Shown piece after piece: positions 6,001 through 12,506 of a stretch of DNA of 13,843 bases (positions within the stretch are counted from its first letter, which is position 1; every line of letters begins with the position of its first letter). This DNA is from Anderseniella sp964390445. GTDB taxonomy: Bacteria > Pseudomonadota > Alphaproteobacteria > Rhizobiales > Aestuariivirgaceae. Both the position numbers and the translations under genes were made by a program. The stretch lies in the NCBI GenBank assembly GCA_964390445.1, contig CAYMJJ010000062.1, positions 1 to 13,843 of the forward strand, given 5' to 3'. Under the pieces are notes generated by a model. That model was given only the letters and a program-made list of their open reading frames with translations. It was not told the DNA's origin and did not search any database.

Positions 6001-6825
6001 ATGCTGAATTGCGCCATCGGGCATTGCCGCCGCCTTCCCGGGTCGTTTTCCAGGCTGGCGACCGGCCTCATTCTGGCAATCGCGCTTGTGCTGACCTTGC
6101 CTGCGCCTGCACATGCCGGTGAAACCGCCGCCCTTGATGACATGCTGGTGAAGCTGGCGCCGCCACCTTCGGGTGAAGCGCTGGTGCAGATACCGGACCT
6201 GGGCCGAAGGCTGCTGGCGTTGAGAAGCTATGTCCGGTACGGCGACAGGATTGGGGAGCGCTGGAGCTGGACCGATGCGCAAATCGAAGCCTTCAAGAGC
6301 TCGCCGGAACGGCAGGCGCTGCTGGCCGAAATCGCGGCGGTGAATGCGCACTTCAAGGCTGCCAACCCCGGCTACGAGATCTACGTGCATGGCACGGTGC
6401 GCAGCCTTGATGAGCAGATTTCAAAGTGGAATGCCAATGCCTCTGTCGGGCAGGTGGCGGAACAGCTACTCGCCGCGTGGACCGAGAAGTTCGGCGACAG
6501 TCCCGATCCTGCCAAGCTGTCGCCGAAGGACGTCAGTGCCTGGTTGCGAGGCTACACCGCGACGCGGCGCGCCAACCTCGCAGCACCCGGTCTGACGCTG
6601 CACGGCCGCGCCAGTGCCATCGACTTCCAGGTCATGAAGGACGGCGCGATCCATGCAGGTGCCAACTCGAAGGAAGTCGACAGCGTCTGGCGGGCGGAAG
6701 GCTGGGACGTAAGGCTGAAGGCCAGCATGACGGCGGCGGGGCCATCATTTGCCGGCCCGCTCACCAACCCGGACGAACCGTGGCACTACAACTATACCGC
6801 ACCCATCGGCGATGCTGTGAACTAG
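6001..6825 (+). CDS. Exported M15-type (D-Ala-D-Ala carboxypeptidase-like) peptidase
   Basis: A 274-residue protein with a Sec signal peptide: R-R and R-L-A-T, a hydrophobic run at about 22-34, and a likely cleavage at A-H-A|G (39/40). The C-terminal domain carries the M15 zinc signature: His201-x6-Asp208 in L-H-G-R-A-S-A-I-D-F, and Glu259-x-x-His262 in D-E-P-W-H-Y-N-Y. Spacing matches VanX/VanY (SxHxxGxAxD, then ExxH), although the usual Ser two residues before the His is Thr here and the first glycine is Gly202, not three residues on. The expected role is cleavage of D-alanyl peptide bonds in periplasmic peptidoglycan. The central part (about 45-190) is not recognised and may be a substrate-binding or regulatory region. 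It is divergent from the small exported Arg/Cys-rich protein and convergent with bacterioferritin. Confidence 0.75.
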   Translation: MLNCAIGHCRRLPGSFSRLATGLILAIALVLTLPAPAHAGETAALDDMLVKLAPPPSGEALVQIPDLGRRLLALRSYVRYGDRIGERWSWTDAQIEAFKSSPERQALLAEIAAVNAHFKAANPGYEIYVHGTVRSLDEQISKWNANASVGQVAEQLLAAWTEKFGDSPDPAKLSPKDVSAWLRGYTATRRANLAAPGLTLHGRASAIDFQVMKDGAIHAGANSKEVDSVWRAEGWDVRLKASMTAAGPSFAGPLTNPDEPWHYNYTAPIGDAVN

Positions 6826-6855
6826 AGCGACAGATGTTGCTTCAGACGGCCAGGG

Positions 6856-7353
6856 TCAGTCATCCCCGGCTTCATCACCTGAGTTGCCGCCTGAAACGTA
6901 TTTGGCGCTGTAGTTCTGTTCGCCGAGCCGCTTGAGCAGGCCGAGTTGCTGTTCAAGCCAGCTCTTGTGGCCTTCCTCGTCCATTACGATTTCCTCGAAC
7001 AGCGTGCGCGTGCCGATGTCGCCCACCTCGTTGGCCTGCTGGGCAGCCTTGGTATAGAAGCTGATTGCCTCGTCCTCGTCGGCAAGATCCGACTTGAACA
7101 TCTGTTCCAGCGACGATGCAGCCCTGGGCTGCTTGTGAAAGCCGATCTCCGGATTGCCGTTCAGGAACATGATACGTTCGATGAAGTTGTCGGAGTGACC
7201 GATTTCCTCCTGCATTTCCTCGCGCATCTGGCCGGCCAGCAGGTCCAGGCCCCAGTCGTCCAGCACATGGGCGTGCAGCTGATACTGGTGAGCCGCGGTC
7301 ATCTCCATCTGCAATGCCTTCTGCAGGTTCTTCAAGGTGGTGTCGTTGCTCAT
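6856..7353 (-). CDS. bfr: Bacterioferritin-like protein without the haem methionine
   Basis: A 165-residue four-helix ferritin of the Bfr family. All six diiron ferroxidase ligands are present by alignment to E. coli Bfr: Glu17, Glu50, His53, Glu93, Glu126 and His129 (the last in M-D-E-E-G-H). The haem ligand Met52 of E. coli Bfr aligns with Ile51 (E-E-I-G-H-S-D), so this subunit should not bind the inter-subunit haem. It may work as a haem-free ferritin or with a second, haem-binding subunit encoded elsewhere. A short acidic tail, G-G-N-S-G-D-E-A-G-D-D, extends the chain by several residues. The role is ferrous iron oxidation and storage in the cytoplasm. A Shine-Dalgarno (AGGAGA) precedes the ATG. 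It lies 132 bp downstream of the 3-TM gene on the same strand, so it may have its own promoter; I see no clear Irr or Fur box. Confidence 0.88.
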   Translation of the reverse strand: MSNDTTLKNLQKALQMEMTAAHQYQLHAHVLDDWGLDLLAGQMREEMQEEIGHSDNFIERIMFLNGNPEIGFHKQPRAASSLEQMFKSDLADEDEAISFYTKAAQQANEVGDIGTRTLFEEIVMDEEGHKSWLEQQLGLLKRLGEQNYSAKYVSGGNSGDEAGDD

Positions 7354-7485
7354 CGCTGTCTCCTGGTTTTGCTTGAATCATGCCTGTCGCGGCAGCAATC
7401 CCGCGTCATGCGAGAAACCTTGCCGGGACGATAAGTGGCGATAGCATCCGTTGGACGCAAGAGCGCCGGCGGGACTTTCGTCTCG

Positions 7486-7839
7486 TCAGCCGCCTGGAAT
7501 CCTGCGGCTCAGCGATTGGATGGTATAGATCAGGACGGCGATGCCCACCGCCCCCATGGCAGCCACGCCCAGCAACACGATCACGTCCACCGGCCCGCCA
7601 ATGTTACTGAAACTCGAGTTGGTAACCTGCATCACGAACATGACTGCCGCCACCGCGCCTAAGGGCATGGCCAGTTGGGCGAGCAGGAATTTGCGCATCG
7701 ACATTGCCCGGTCGCGGATCAGTACGTACAGGTAGGCGATGGTCACAAGGGCAGCGATCAACACCAAAGCCCAGAACAACCCGCGGCCGAACACCTCCTC
7801 GAACACGGCGATCAACGTCTCGACTGTCAGTTCCTTCAT
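7486..7839 (-). CDS. Small three-helix membrane protein (possibly DUF5368)
   Basis: A 117-residue protein starting M-K-E-L-T-V-E-T-L. Three hydrophobic segments lie at about 20-41, 52-71 and 84-107. A basic loop R-D-R-A-M-S-M-R-K (42-50) lies between the first two, which puts that loop inside by the positive-inside rule. N-S-S-F-S-N-I-G-G-P-V-D (74-85) is a distinctive loop before helix 3. It resembles my memory of the uncharacterised DUF5368 family, but I could not check this. The Shine-Dalgarno GAGGAGA (7854-7848) overlaps the stop of the upstream oxidoreductase gene, giving tight translational coupling and suggesting that the two proteins act together, perhaps with this one as a membrane anchor or partner. 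A longer reading starting at 7878 is rejected because it has no ribosome site and would extend into the previous gene. Confidence 0.8.
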   Translation of the reverse strand: MKELTVETLIAVFEEVFGRGLFWALVLIAALVTIAYLYVLIRDRAMSMRKFLLAQLAMPLGAVAAVMFVMQVTNSSFSNIGGPVDVIVLLGVAAMGAVGIAVLIYTIQSLSRRIPGG

Positions 7840-7847
7840 CGGTCCGT

Positions 7848-7854
7848 TCTCCTC
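7848..7854 (-). promoter_or_regulatory. Shine-Dalgarno coupling the 3-TM gene to the oxidoreductase gene
   Basis: On the minus strand GAGGAGA lies 8 bases before the ATG at 7839 and overlaps the stop codon (7855-7853) of the upstream oxidoreductase gene. It sets the start of the small membrane protein and implies re-initiation by ribosomes that finish the first gene. Confidence 0.75.
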
Positions 7855-9184
7855 AGGCCTTGCCGCGCAGCATGGCATTGTAGGTGGCCTTCAGCGCCAC
7901 TTCCTTCATCAGCCAGCTGATCCACAGTTCTTCCAGCGGCGCGATCAGGCCGGGGAAGGAGGGGGTAAGGTCGTTGTTGTAGTCGAACTCCACCAGCATG
8001 GCGCGTCCAACCCGGGTAATCAGCGGGCACGACGTGTAACCATTGTAAAGCTCGGTGCCCTGTTTGCCGCCGATGGCAGCAACGAGGTGATCCTCAACGA
8101 CCGGCACCTGCCACTTGACGCTTGCCGCGGTCTTGCCCTTGGGCACTCCAGCCACGTCGCCCAGCGCAAATACGTTTGAATAGCGGCGATGGCGCAATGT
8201 CTGCGGGTCCACTTCGACCCAGCCCTGGTCCGTCCACCTGTCGGCCCAGGCAAGGCCGGACTGGCGGATAACGTCCGGTGCGCGTTGCGGAGGAATGACG
8301 TGTAAGTAGTCGTACTTCATCTCGCTGGTGCTGCTGACGCCGTTTTCGGTCTTGCTGAAGGTGGCTGTCTTGCTGCCCGGATCGATGGCTGTCAGCGTCT
8401 GGCCATGGTGGGTTGCAATGCCGCGTTGATGAAACAGCATCCGCACCTTCTCCGCCACGACGGGCACCGAGAACAAGGCATCCTGCGGGGCAGCGTAGTG
8501 CATTTCGCACTTGCCCTTGCCTGCGCCACGGCTGGCAATGTCATCAATCAGGAATGTGTGCTTGAGCGGCGCGCCAGCGCACTTCATCTCGGTCGCCGGG
8601 CGCGTGAACAAGCCGATGCCGCCCTGTTCGGCAAATGCCGAAGCTGCCTGCCACGTTCTTGCGGCGTAGTCTGCGCCCGCATAGAGCGCACCGATGCCGT
8701 CCTTGCCCACCAGATCGAGCGAAAAACCTTCAATTGCGCCGTGATCCAGCACCAGACCCGATGCCAGCACGAGGAAGTCATAATTGATGTTTGTCCCGGA
8801 ACTGGTGGTCACGTTCCTGCTCTCGGCGTCGATGGCGGCGGCGGCTTCTGCCACCAGCGTCACACCGGCGGGCAGCCAGTCTGCCGTTTTCGATACCACG
8901 TAAGAGGTCGGTTTCAGGCCGGCCGCAACCAATGACAGGCCGGGCTGGTAAAGGTGTTGTTCGTTCGGGTCGAGCAGGGTGATATTTGCACCATCGAGGC
9001 GTTGGACGAGCCGGTTGGCCAGCGAAATGCCTGCAGCACCTGCGCCGATGATGACGATGCGAGCAGATGTCTTCAGCTTTGCCGCAGCGGTGGCTGGCTG
9101 GCTGCTGGCTACGGCGGCGAGGGTCGCAGCCGTCATGCCGAGGAAAGCCCGCCGGCTGGTCGCAAAATCACGGTATCCTGTCAT
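7853..9184 (-). CDS. sqr: Tat-signal sulfide:quinone oxidoreductase-like flavoprotein
   Basis: A 443-residue FAD-dependent oxidoreductase. The N-terminus has a twin-arginine signal, S-R-R-A-F-L-G (10-16), then an Ala-rich hydrophobic stretch and a likely cleavage near A-T-A-A-A (31-35). The FAD dinucleotide fold follows: I-V-I-I-G-A-G-A-A-G (43-52). The two redox cysteines of type II (SQRDL-like) sulfide:quinone oxidoreductases are recognisable: Cys202 in E-M-K-C-A-G-A-P-L-K and Cys386 in Y-N-G-Y-T-S-C-P-L-I-T. The second FAD motif is N-V-F-A-L-G-D-V-A-G (337-346). A third Cys, 226, is present. The C-terminus, W-I-S-W-L-M-K, is amphipathic and could touch the membrane. Reaction: oxidation of sulfide to persulfide or polysulfide with electrons to quinone; here probably on the periplasmic side. 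The start has a strong Shine-Dalgarno (GGGAGGAAAGG). Alternative: a flavocytochrome c sulfide dehydrogenase-like chain, but the cysteine contexts favour SQR. Confidence 0.85.
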   Translation of the reverse strand: MTGYRDFATSRRAFLGMTAATLAAVASSQPATAAAKLKTSARIVIIGAGAAGISLANRLVQRLDGANITLLDPNEQHLYQPGLSLVAAGLKPTSYVVSKTADWLPAGVTLVAEAAAAIDAESRNVTTSSGTNINYDFLVLASGLVLDHGAIEGFSLDLVGKDGIGALYAGADYAARTWQAASAFAEQGGIGLFTRPATEMKCAGAPLKHTFLIDDIASRGAGKGKCEMHYAAPQDALFSVPVVAEKVRMLFHQRGIATHHGQTLTAIDPGSKTATFSKTENGVSSTSEMKYDYLHVIPPQRAPDVIRQSGLAWADRWTDQGWVEVDPQTLRHRRYSNVFALGDVAGVPKGKTAASVKWQVPVVEDHLVAAIGGKQGTELYNGYTSCPLITRVGRAMLVEFDYNNDLTPSFPGLIAPLEELWISWLMKEVALKATYNAMLRGKA

Positions 9185-9223
9185 GCCCTTTCCTCCCGCC
9201 TGGCTGACGAATTCTGTTTTGTG

Positions 9224-9265
9224 AATGTATTTGTTTCAGCGCCAGGCGGCATTGACCTGTGTCAA
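9224..9265 (-). promoter_or_regulatory. Candidate FNR/FixK-activated promoter of the sqr-like gene
   Basis: TTGAC-CTGT-GTCAA (9252-9265) is a perfect dyad of the FNR/FixK/Dnr type. Its centre lies 32 bp from the centre of a minus-strand TACATT (9229-9224), a 4/6 match to the -10 consensus. That is the spacing of a class II activated promoter (site at -41.5), placing the transcription start near 9217 and leaving a 33-base leader. A caveat is that the same dyad, flanked by CGGCA/TGCCG (9273-9269 and 9251-9247) with a 3-base bulge, could fold in RNA as a hairpin just after the radC stop. No T-run follows, so it is not a classic terminator. Confidence 0.5.
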
Positions 9266-9278
9266 CGCTGCCGGTTTG

Positions 9279-10049
9279 TCACATCAGCCCGAGTGACCGG
9301 AAGCTGGCATGGCCCTTGCGCCCGATAATCACATGGTCATGCACCGTGACGTTCAGCTTCTGTGCCACTTCGACGATCTCGCGGGTCATGGTGATGTCGG
9401 CCTGGCTGGGCGTCGGGTCGCCGGAGGGGTGGTTGTGCACCAGGATGATGGCGCTGGCCGACAGTTCAAGTGCCCGCTTCATCACCTCGCGCGGATAGAC
9501 CGGCGTATGGTCCACGGTGCCGCGTTGTTGCACCTCGTCAGCGATCAGCACGTTCTTGCGGTCGAGAAACAGGATGCGGAACTGCTCCCGGTCATCATAG
9601 GCCATGGCGGCGGTGCAATAATCGATCAGTGCCTGCCAGCTGGTCAGCGCAGGCCGGTCAAGCACCGACTTGCGGGCCAGCCGTACCGCTGCCGAGTGGA
9701 TCAGCTTCAGTTCGAACACCACCTTGTCGCCAACGCCCTTGATTTCCTTCAGGCGTGCGGGCGGGGCGGCCAGCACGTCGCCGAAGCTGCCAAATCGTGC
9801 CAGCAGGGTCTTGGCCAGCGGCTTGGTGTCGGCACGCGAGATGGCGCGGAACAGGATCAGTTCCAGCATCTCGTAGTCAGGCAGGGCATCCGAGCCGCCA
9901 TCCATGAAGCGGGCGCGCAGCCGTTCGCGGTGGCCGTGGTAATGCGGGTCTGCTGTTGCCGCCGTGTCCGGCGAAGCTTCGACGGCTTTCGCCTTGACCG
10001 GCGTGCCGGGGTTCGGCAGCTTGAAGCCCTGTGCGTCCTTGAACCCCAT
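9279..10049 (-). CDS. radC: RadC family (JAB/MPN domain) protein
   Basis: A 256-residue RadC-family (UPF0758) protein. An N-terminal extension of about 35 residues precedes H-Y-H-G-H-R-E-R-L-R-A-R-F. A helix-hairpin-helix motif, I-K-G-V-G-D-K (103-109), comes next. The C-terminal JAMM/MPN+ metalloprotease-like domain has H-N-H-P-S-G-D-P-T-P-S-Q-A-D (205-218) with His205, His207 and Asp218 as zinc ligands. Despite the name, a direct role in repair has not held up for E. coli RadC, and the molecular function is unsettled. It lies 21 bp downstream of map with a strong Shine-Dalgarno (AGGAGG), so the two are very likely co-transcribed. The start is chosen from that ribosome site. No truncation is seen. 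Confidence 0.93.
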   Translation of the reverse strand: MGFKDAQGFKLPNPGTPVKAKAVEASPDTAATADPHYHGHRERLRARFMDGGSDALPDYEMLELILFRAISRADTKPLAKTLLARFGSFGDVLAAPPARLKEIKGVGDKVVFELKLIHSAAVRLARKSVLDRPALTSWQALIDYCTAAMAYDDREQFRILFLDRKNVLIADEVQQRGTVDHTPVYPREVMKRALELSASAIILVHNHPSGDPTPSQADITMTREIVEVAQKLNVTVHDHVIIGRKGHASFRSLGLM

Positions 10050-10070
10050 CAGCGCCCCGGTTCCTCCTCG

Positions 10071-10901
10071 TCAGCGATGCCAGGGCGGGCAGTCATAGCC
10101 CCCGGGCGACAGGGTGAAGATTTCGCAGCCGTCAGCGGTGACGCCGATGGTGTGCTCGAACTGCGCCGACAGTGAGCGGTCGCGGGTGACGGCGGTCCAG
10201 CCGTCCGACAGCACCTTCACATGCGGACGGCCAAGGTTGATCATCGGTTCAACGGTAAAGAACATGCCTTCGCGCAGCTCAATTCCTTCGCCCGCGCGGC
10301 CATAGTGGAGGATGTTGGGCATGTCGTGGAACAGCCGGCCAAGCCCGTGGCCGCAGAAGTCGCGCACCACCGAGCAGCGTTCGGCCTCGGCGAAGGTCTG
10401 GATGGCGTTGCCGATGTCGCCGGTGTAGGCGCCGGGGCGGATGACGTCCAGGCCTCGCATCAGGCACTCGTAGGTCACCTCGATCAGCCGTTCAGCGCGG
10501 CGGTTGATCTCGCCGACCGGATACATACGGCTTGAATCGCCGTGCCAGCCGTCGACGATCAGCGTCACGTCAATGTTGACGATCTCGCCTTCCTTCAGCG
10601 CCTTGTTGCCGGGAATGCCGTGGCACACCACGTGGTTGATCGAGGTGCAGATGGATTTGGGAAAGCCGCGATAGTTGAGCGGGGCAGGAATGGCGTCGTG
10701 GTGGTTGGCAAACGCCAGAACCGCGTTGTCGAGTTCTTCAGTGGTCACGCCGGGCCGCACCATGGGCACCAGCATGTCGAGGGCTTCAGCCGCCAGCCGG
10801 CCAGCCTTGCGCATCGCCTCGAAATCCGACGAGCCGTGCAACTTGATCTGGCCGTTGTTGGTCAGCGGCGCGTTGGCCGCGTCGACATATGTGTTCTGCA
10901 T
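10071..10901 (-). CDS. map: Type I methionine aminopeptidase
   Basis: A 276-residue M24A peptidase that removes the initiator Met from new proteins. The five metal ligands are at Asp111, Asp122, His185, Glu218 and Glu249, with the same spacings (11, 63, 33, 31) as in E. coli Map. The catalytic histidine is His94 in V-V-C-H-G-I-P. The N-terminal extension before the catalytic domain, with A-A-N-A-P-L-T-N-N-G-Q-I-K-L-H-G, is typical of alphaproteobacterial Map. It begins 18 bp after the sfsA stop and is followed closely by radC. The Shine-Dalgarno before the ATG is weak (GGGAA), but the conserved N-terminus supports this start. Presumably essential and constitutively expressed. Confidence 0.96.
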   Translation of the reverse strand: MQNTYVDAANAPLTNNGQIKLHGSSDFEAMRKAGRLAAEALDMLVPMVRPGVTTEELDNAVLAFANHHDAIPAPLNYRGFPKSICTSINHVVCHGIPGNKALKEGEIVNIDVTLIVDGWHGDSSRMYPVGEINRRAERLIEVTYECLMRGLDVIRPGAYTGDIGNAIQTFAEAERCSVVRDFCGHGLGRLFHDMPNILHYGRAGEGIELREGMFFTVEPMINLGRPHVKVLSDGWTAVTRDRSLSAQFEHTIGVTADGCEIFTLSPGGYDCPPWHR

Positions 10902-10919
10902 GGTTGAATTCCCGCAAAT

Positions 10920-11645
10920 TCACGACGCCGGGTCAAGATCGATTATCCTGTCCACGACGATTTCATCATCTGACAGATGGCATGCCACGGCGATGCTTTC
11001 AACGCCAGCCCCGGTCGCCGCATGCCAGGCATCGCGGTACCCGGCGTCGATGTCGTGCGCCAGCCGGAAGCTTCCGGCATCGCTGCGCTGGGCAAGGTAC
11101 ACCATTACCGCGCGGTGGCCTTCGCGGACCATGTCTGCCAGTTCAATCAGGTGCTTGGCACCGCGTTCGGTCACCGCGTCGGGAAACTCGGCCAGCCCCG
11201 CCTCGCGCGACAGGGTCACGTTCTTCACCTCGACATAGCACATCGGCCGCGCCTCATCGCTCAGCAGCAGGTCGATGCGGCTGTTCCTGCCGTACTTCTG
11301 CTCGCGCTTCAGCGTGGAGTAGCCGCCAAGTGCTGCAATCTTGCCGGACAGGATGGCTTCCTCGACCAGCCTGTTGGGAAGCCCGGTGTTAAGCCCCACG
11401 CGCGCTGCCATGCCGCCGGGATTTTTTGCCTCGACCATCTCCCAGGTATGCTTGTATTTGCGCTTGGGGTTGTCCGACACCGACAGCCATACCGGGTTGC
11501 CGGGCTCCAGCAATCCCATCATCGAGCCGGTGTTGGGGCAGGTGGCGGTCACCACCTCGCCGCCGTCCAGTTCCACGTCGGTGAGGAACCGCTTGTAGCG
11601 CCTGATCAGCTTGCCGCGCAGCAATGGCTTGTCGGAAATCTTCAT
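10920..11645 (-). CDS. sfsA: SfsA family DNA/RNA nuclease-like protein
   Basis: A 241-residue SfsA protein. The N-terminal OB-like part has L-L-R-G-K-L-I-R-R-Y-K-R-F-L (8-21) and C-P-N-T-G-S-M (36-42). The C-terminal part has a PD-(D/E)xK-nuclease-like core: S-R-I-D-L-L-L (122-128, Asp126), Y-V-E-V-K-N-V-T-L (137-145, Glu139 and Lys141) and F-P-D-A-V-T-E-R-G-A-K-H-L (154-166). It was named 'sugar fermentation stimulation' in E. coli from DNA binding and effects on maltose genes; the biochemical role is unclear. The start is placed at 11645 because M-K-I-S-D-K-P-L-L-R-G matches the family N-terminus. The open frame continues far upstream (to 12332), but that part is antisense to the CinA-like gene. 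It is first gene of sfsA-map-radC. Confidence 0.93.
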   Translation of the reverse strand: MKISDKPLLRGKLIRRYKRFLTDVELDGGEVVTATCPNTGSMMGLLEPGNPVWLSVSDNPKRKYKHTWEMVEAKNPGGMAARVGLNTGLPNRLVEEAILSGKIAALGGYSTLKREQKYGRNSRIDLLLSDEARPMCYVEVKNVTLSREAGLAEFPDAVTERGAKHLIELADMVREGHRAVMVYLAQRSDAGSFRLAHDIDAGYRDAWHAATGAGVESIAVACHLSDDEIVVDRIIDLDPAS

Positions 11646-11675
11646 GCTGTGTTCTTGACCTCGGTTTGCGGTTTG

Positions 11676-11693
11676 GATCATGTGCGTGTGATC
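11676..11693. repeat. Short inverted repeat in the sfsA/CinA-like divergent region
   Basis: GATCA (11676-11680) and TGATC (11689-11693) are separated by 8 bases in the 90-bp region between two divergent starts. It could be an operator, but five-base arms are weak evidence. Confidence 0.3.
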
Positions 11694-11735
11694 AATACAC
11701 GTCTGCTTCTCACACCCGGAGCCAATGTTCCAGCC

Positions 11736-12506
11736 ATGAGCGAAACCATACCCACAGCCGCTGTGCTGCTGATCGGCGACGAGATATTGTCCGGGCGCAC
11801 CAAGGACGCCAACCTGGGCTACATCGCCGACTATCTGACTGCGCTTGGCATCGACCTCAAGGAGGCCCGCGTGGTGTCGGACGACGAAGACGACATCGTG
11901 GCGGCCCTGAACGCATTGCGCGCGCGCTACACCTACGTGTTCACCACCGGCGGGATCGGCCCCACCCACGACGACATTACCGCCGACAGCGTGGCGAAGG
12001 CGTTCGGGGTGGGCATCGGCCACCACCCGGAGGCGGTTGCCATCCTGCGCGCCCACATGGCAGCGCGCGGCCTGCCGGAAACCGAGGCGCGCATGCGCAT
12101 GGCCCGCATTCCCGATACAGCCGAACTGATCCCCAACCCGGTGTCCAAGGCTCCCGGCTTTCACATTGGCAACGTGTTCGTCATGGCAGGCGTGCCGCGC
12201 ATCATGCAGTCGATGCTGGACGCATGCGCGCCAAAGCTTGCCCGCGGCACCGTCATGCTGTCGCGCACCGTAACGCTGAACATCGGCGAGGGTGATCTTG
12301 CCGGCCCGCTCAAGGCGATCCAGGCGGCCCATGACCGCGTAGTGATCGGGTCCTACCCGTTCGAGAAGGACGGCGGCTGGGGCTCCAACATTGTGGTGCG
12401 CTCGCGCGACGAAGCAGCCATGAAAGCCGCTGCTGATGAAGTGGCCAAAATACCCGCCCTGCTGAGTGCTCAGTCTGCAGCGGCGCGATCGGCGACGGAA
12501 AGCTGA
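11736..12506 (+). CDS. CinA-like MoCF-domain protein, no C-terminal deamidase domain
   Basis: A 256-residue protein of the CinA N-terminal (COG1058-like, MoCF_biosynth) family. Key motifs are L-L-I-G-D-E-I-L-S-G-R-T-K-D-A-N (11-26), T-T-G-G-I-G-P-T-H-D-D-I-T (70-82) and V-F-V-M-A-G-V-P-R-I-M (around 148-158). The C-terminal NMN amidohydrolase domain of full CinA is absent, as is usual for this short alphaproteobacterial form. Characterised COG1058 proteins have ADP-ribose pyrophosphatase activity, so NAD-metabolite clean-up is plausible; a role in competence is not supported. The ATG at 11736 is chosen because family similarity starts there. The Shine-Dalgarno is poor (GGAG at 11717-11720, 15 bases away), and an in-frame start some 20 codons upstream cannot be excluded. 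The last 37 bp overlap the convergent histidine kinase gene. Confidence 0.88.
   Translation: MSETIPTAAVLLIGDEILSGRTKDANLGYIADYLTALGIDLKEARVVSDDEDDIVAALNALRARYTYVFTTGGIGPTHDDITADSVAKAFGVGIGHHPEAVAILRAHMAARGLPETEARMRMARIPDTAELIPNPVSKAPGFHIGNVFVMAGVPRIMQSMLDACAPKLARGTVMLSRTVTLNIGEGDLAGPLKAIQAAHDRVVIGSYPFEKDGGWGSNIVVRSRDEAAMKAAADEVAKIPALLSAQSAAARSATES

Noticed and set aside
6946..7434. Plus-strand frame of 162 codons opposite bacterioferritin
   Set aside because: The hydrophobic-looking translation is only the complement of the ferritin helices; all Bfr ligands are on the minus strand.
7381..7480. Possible small RNA or terminator between the 3-TM gene and bfr (CGCGG with CCGCG around 8 bases)
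   Set aside because: The stem is only 5 bp, with no T-run and no further pairing that I could find; it is compatible with chance at this GC content.
9309..10175. Plus-strand open frame of 288 codons opposite radC and map
   Set aside because: It is a codon-bias shadow: it crosses the intergenic gap and has no family features.
11646..12332. Upstream extension of the sfsA frame to 470 codons, and the mirror extension of the CinA-like frame from 10977 to 11735
   Set aside because: Each extension is antisense to the other real gene. The family N-termini begin at 11645 and 11736.
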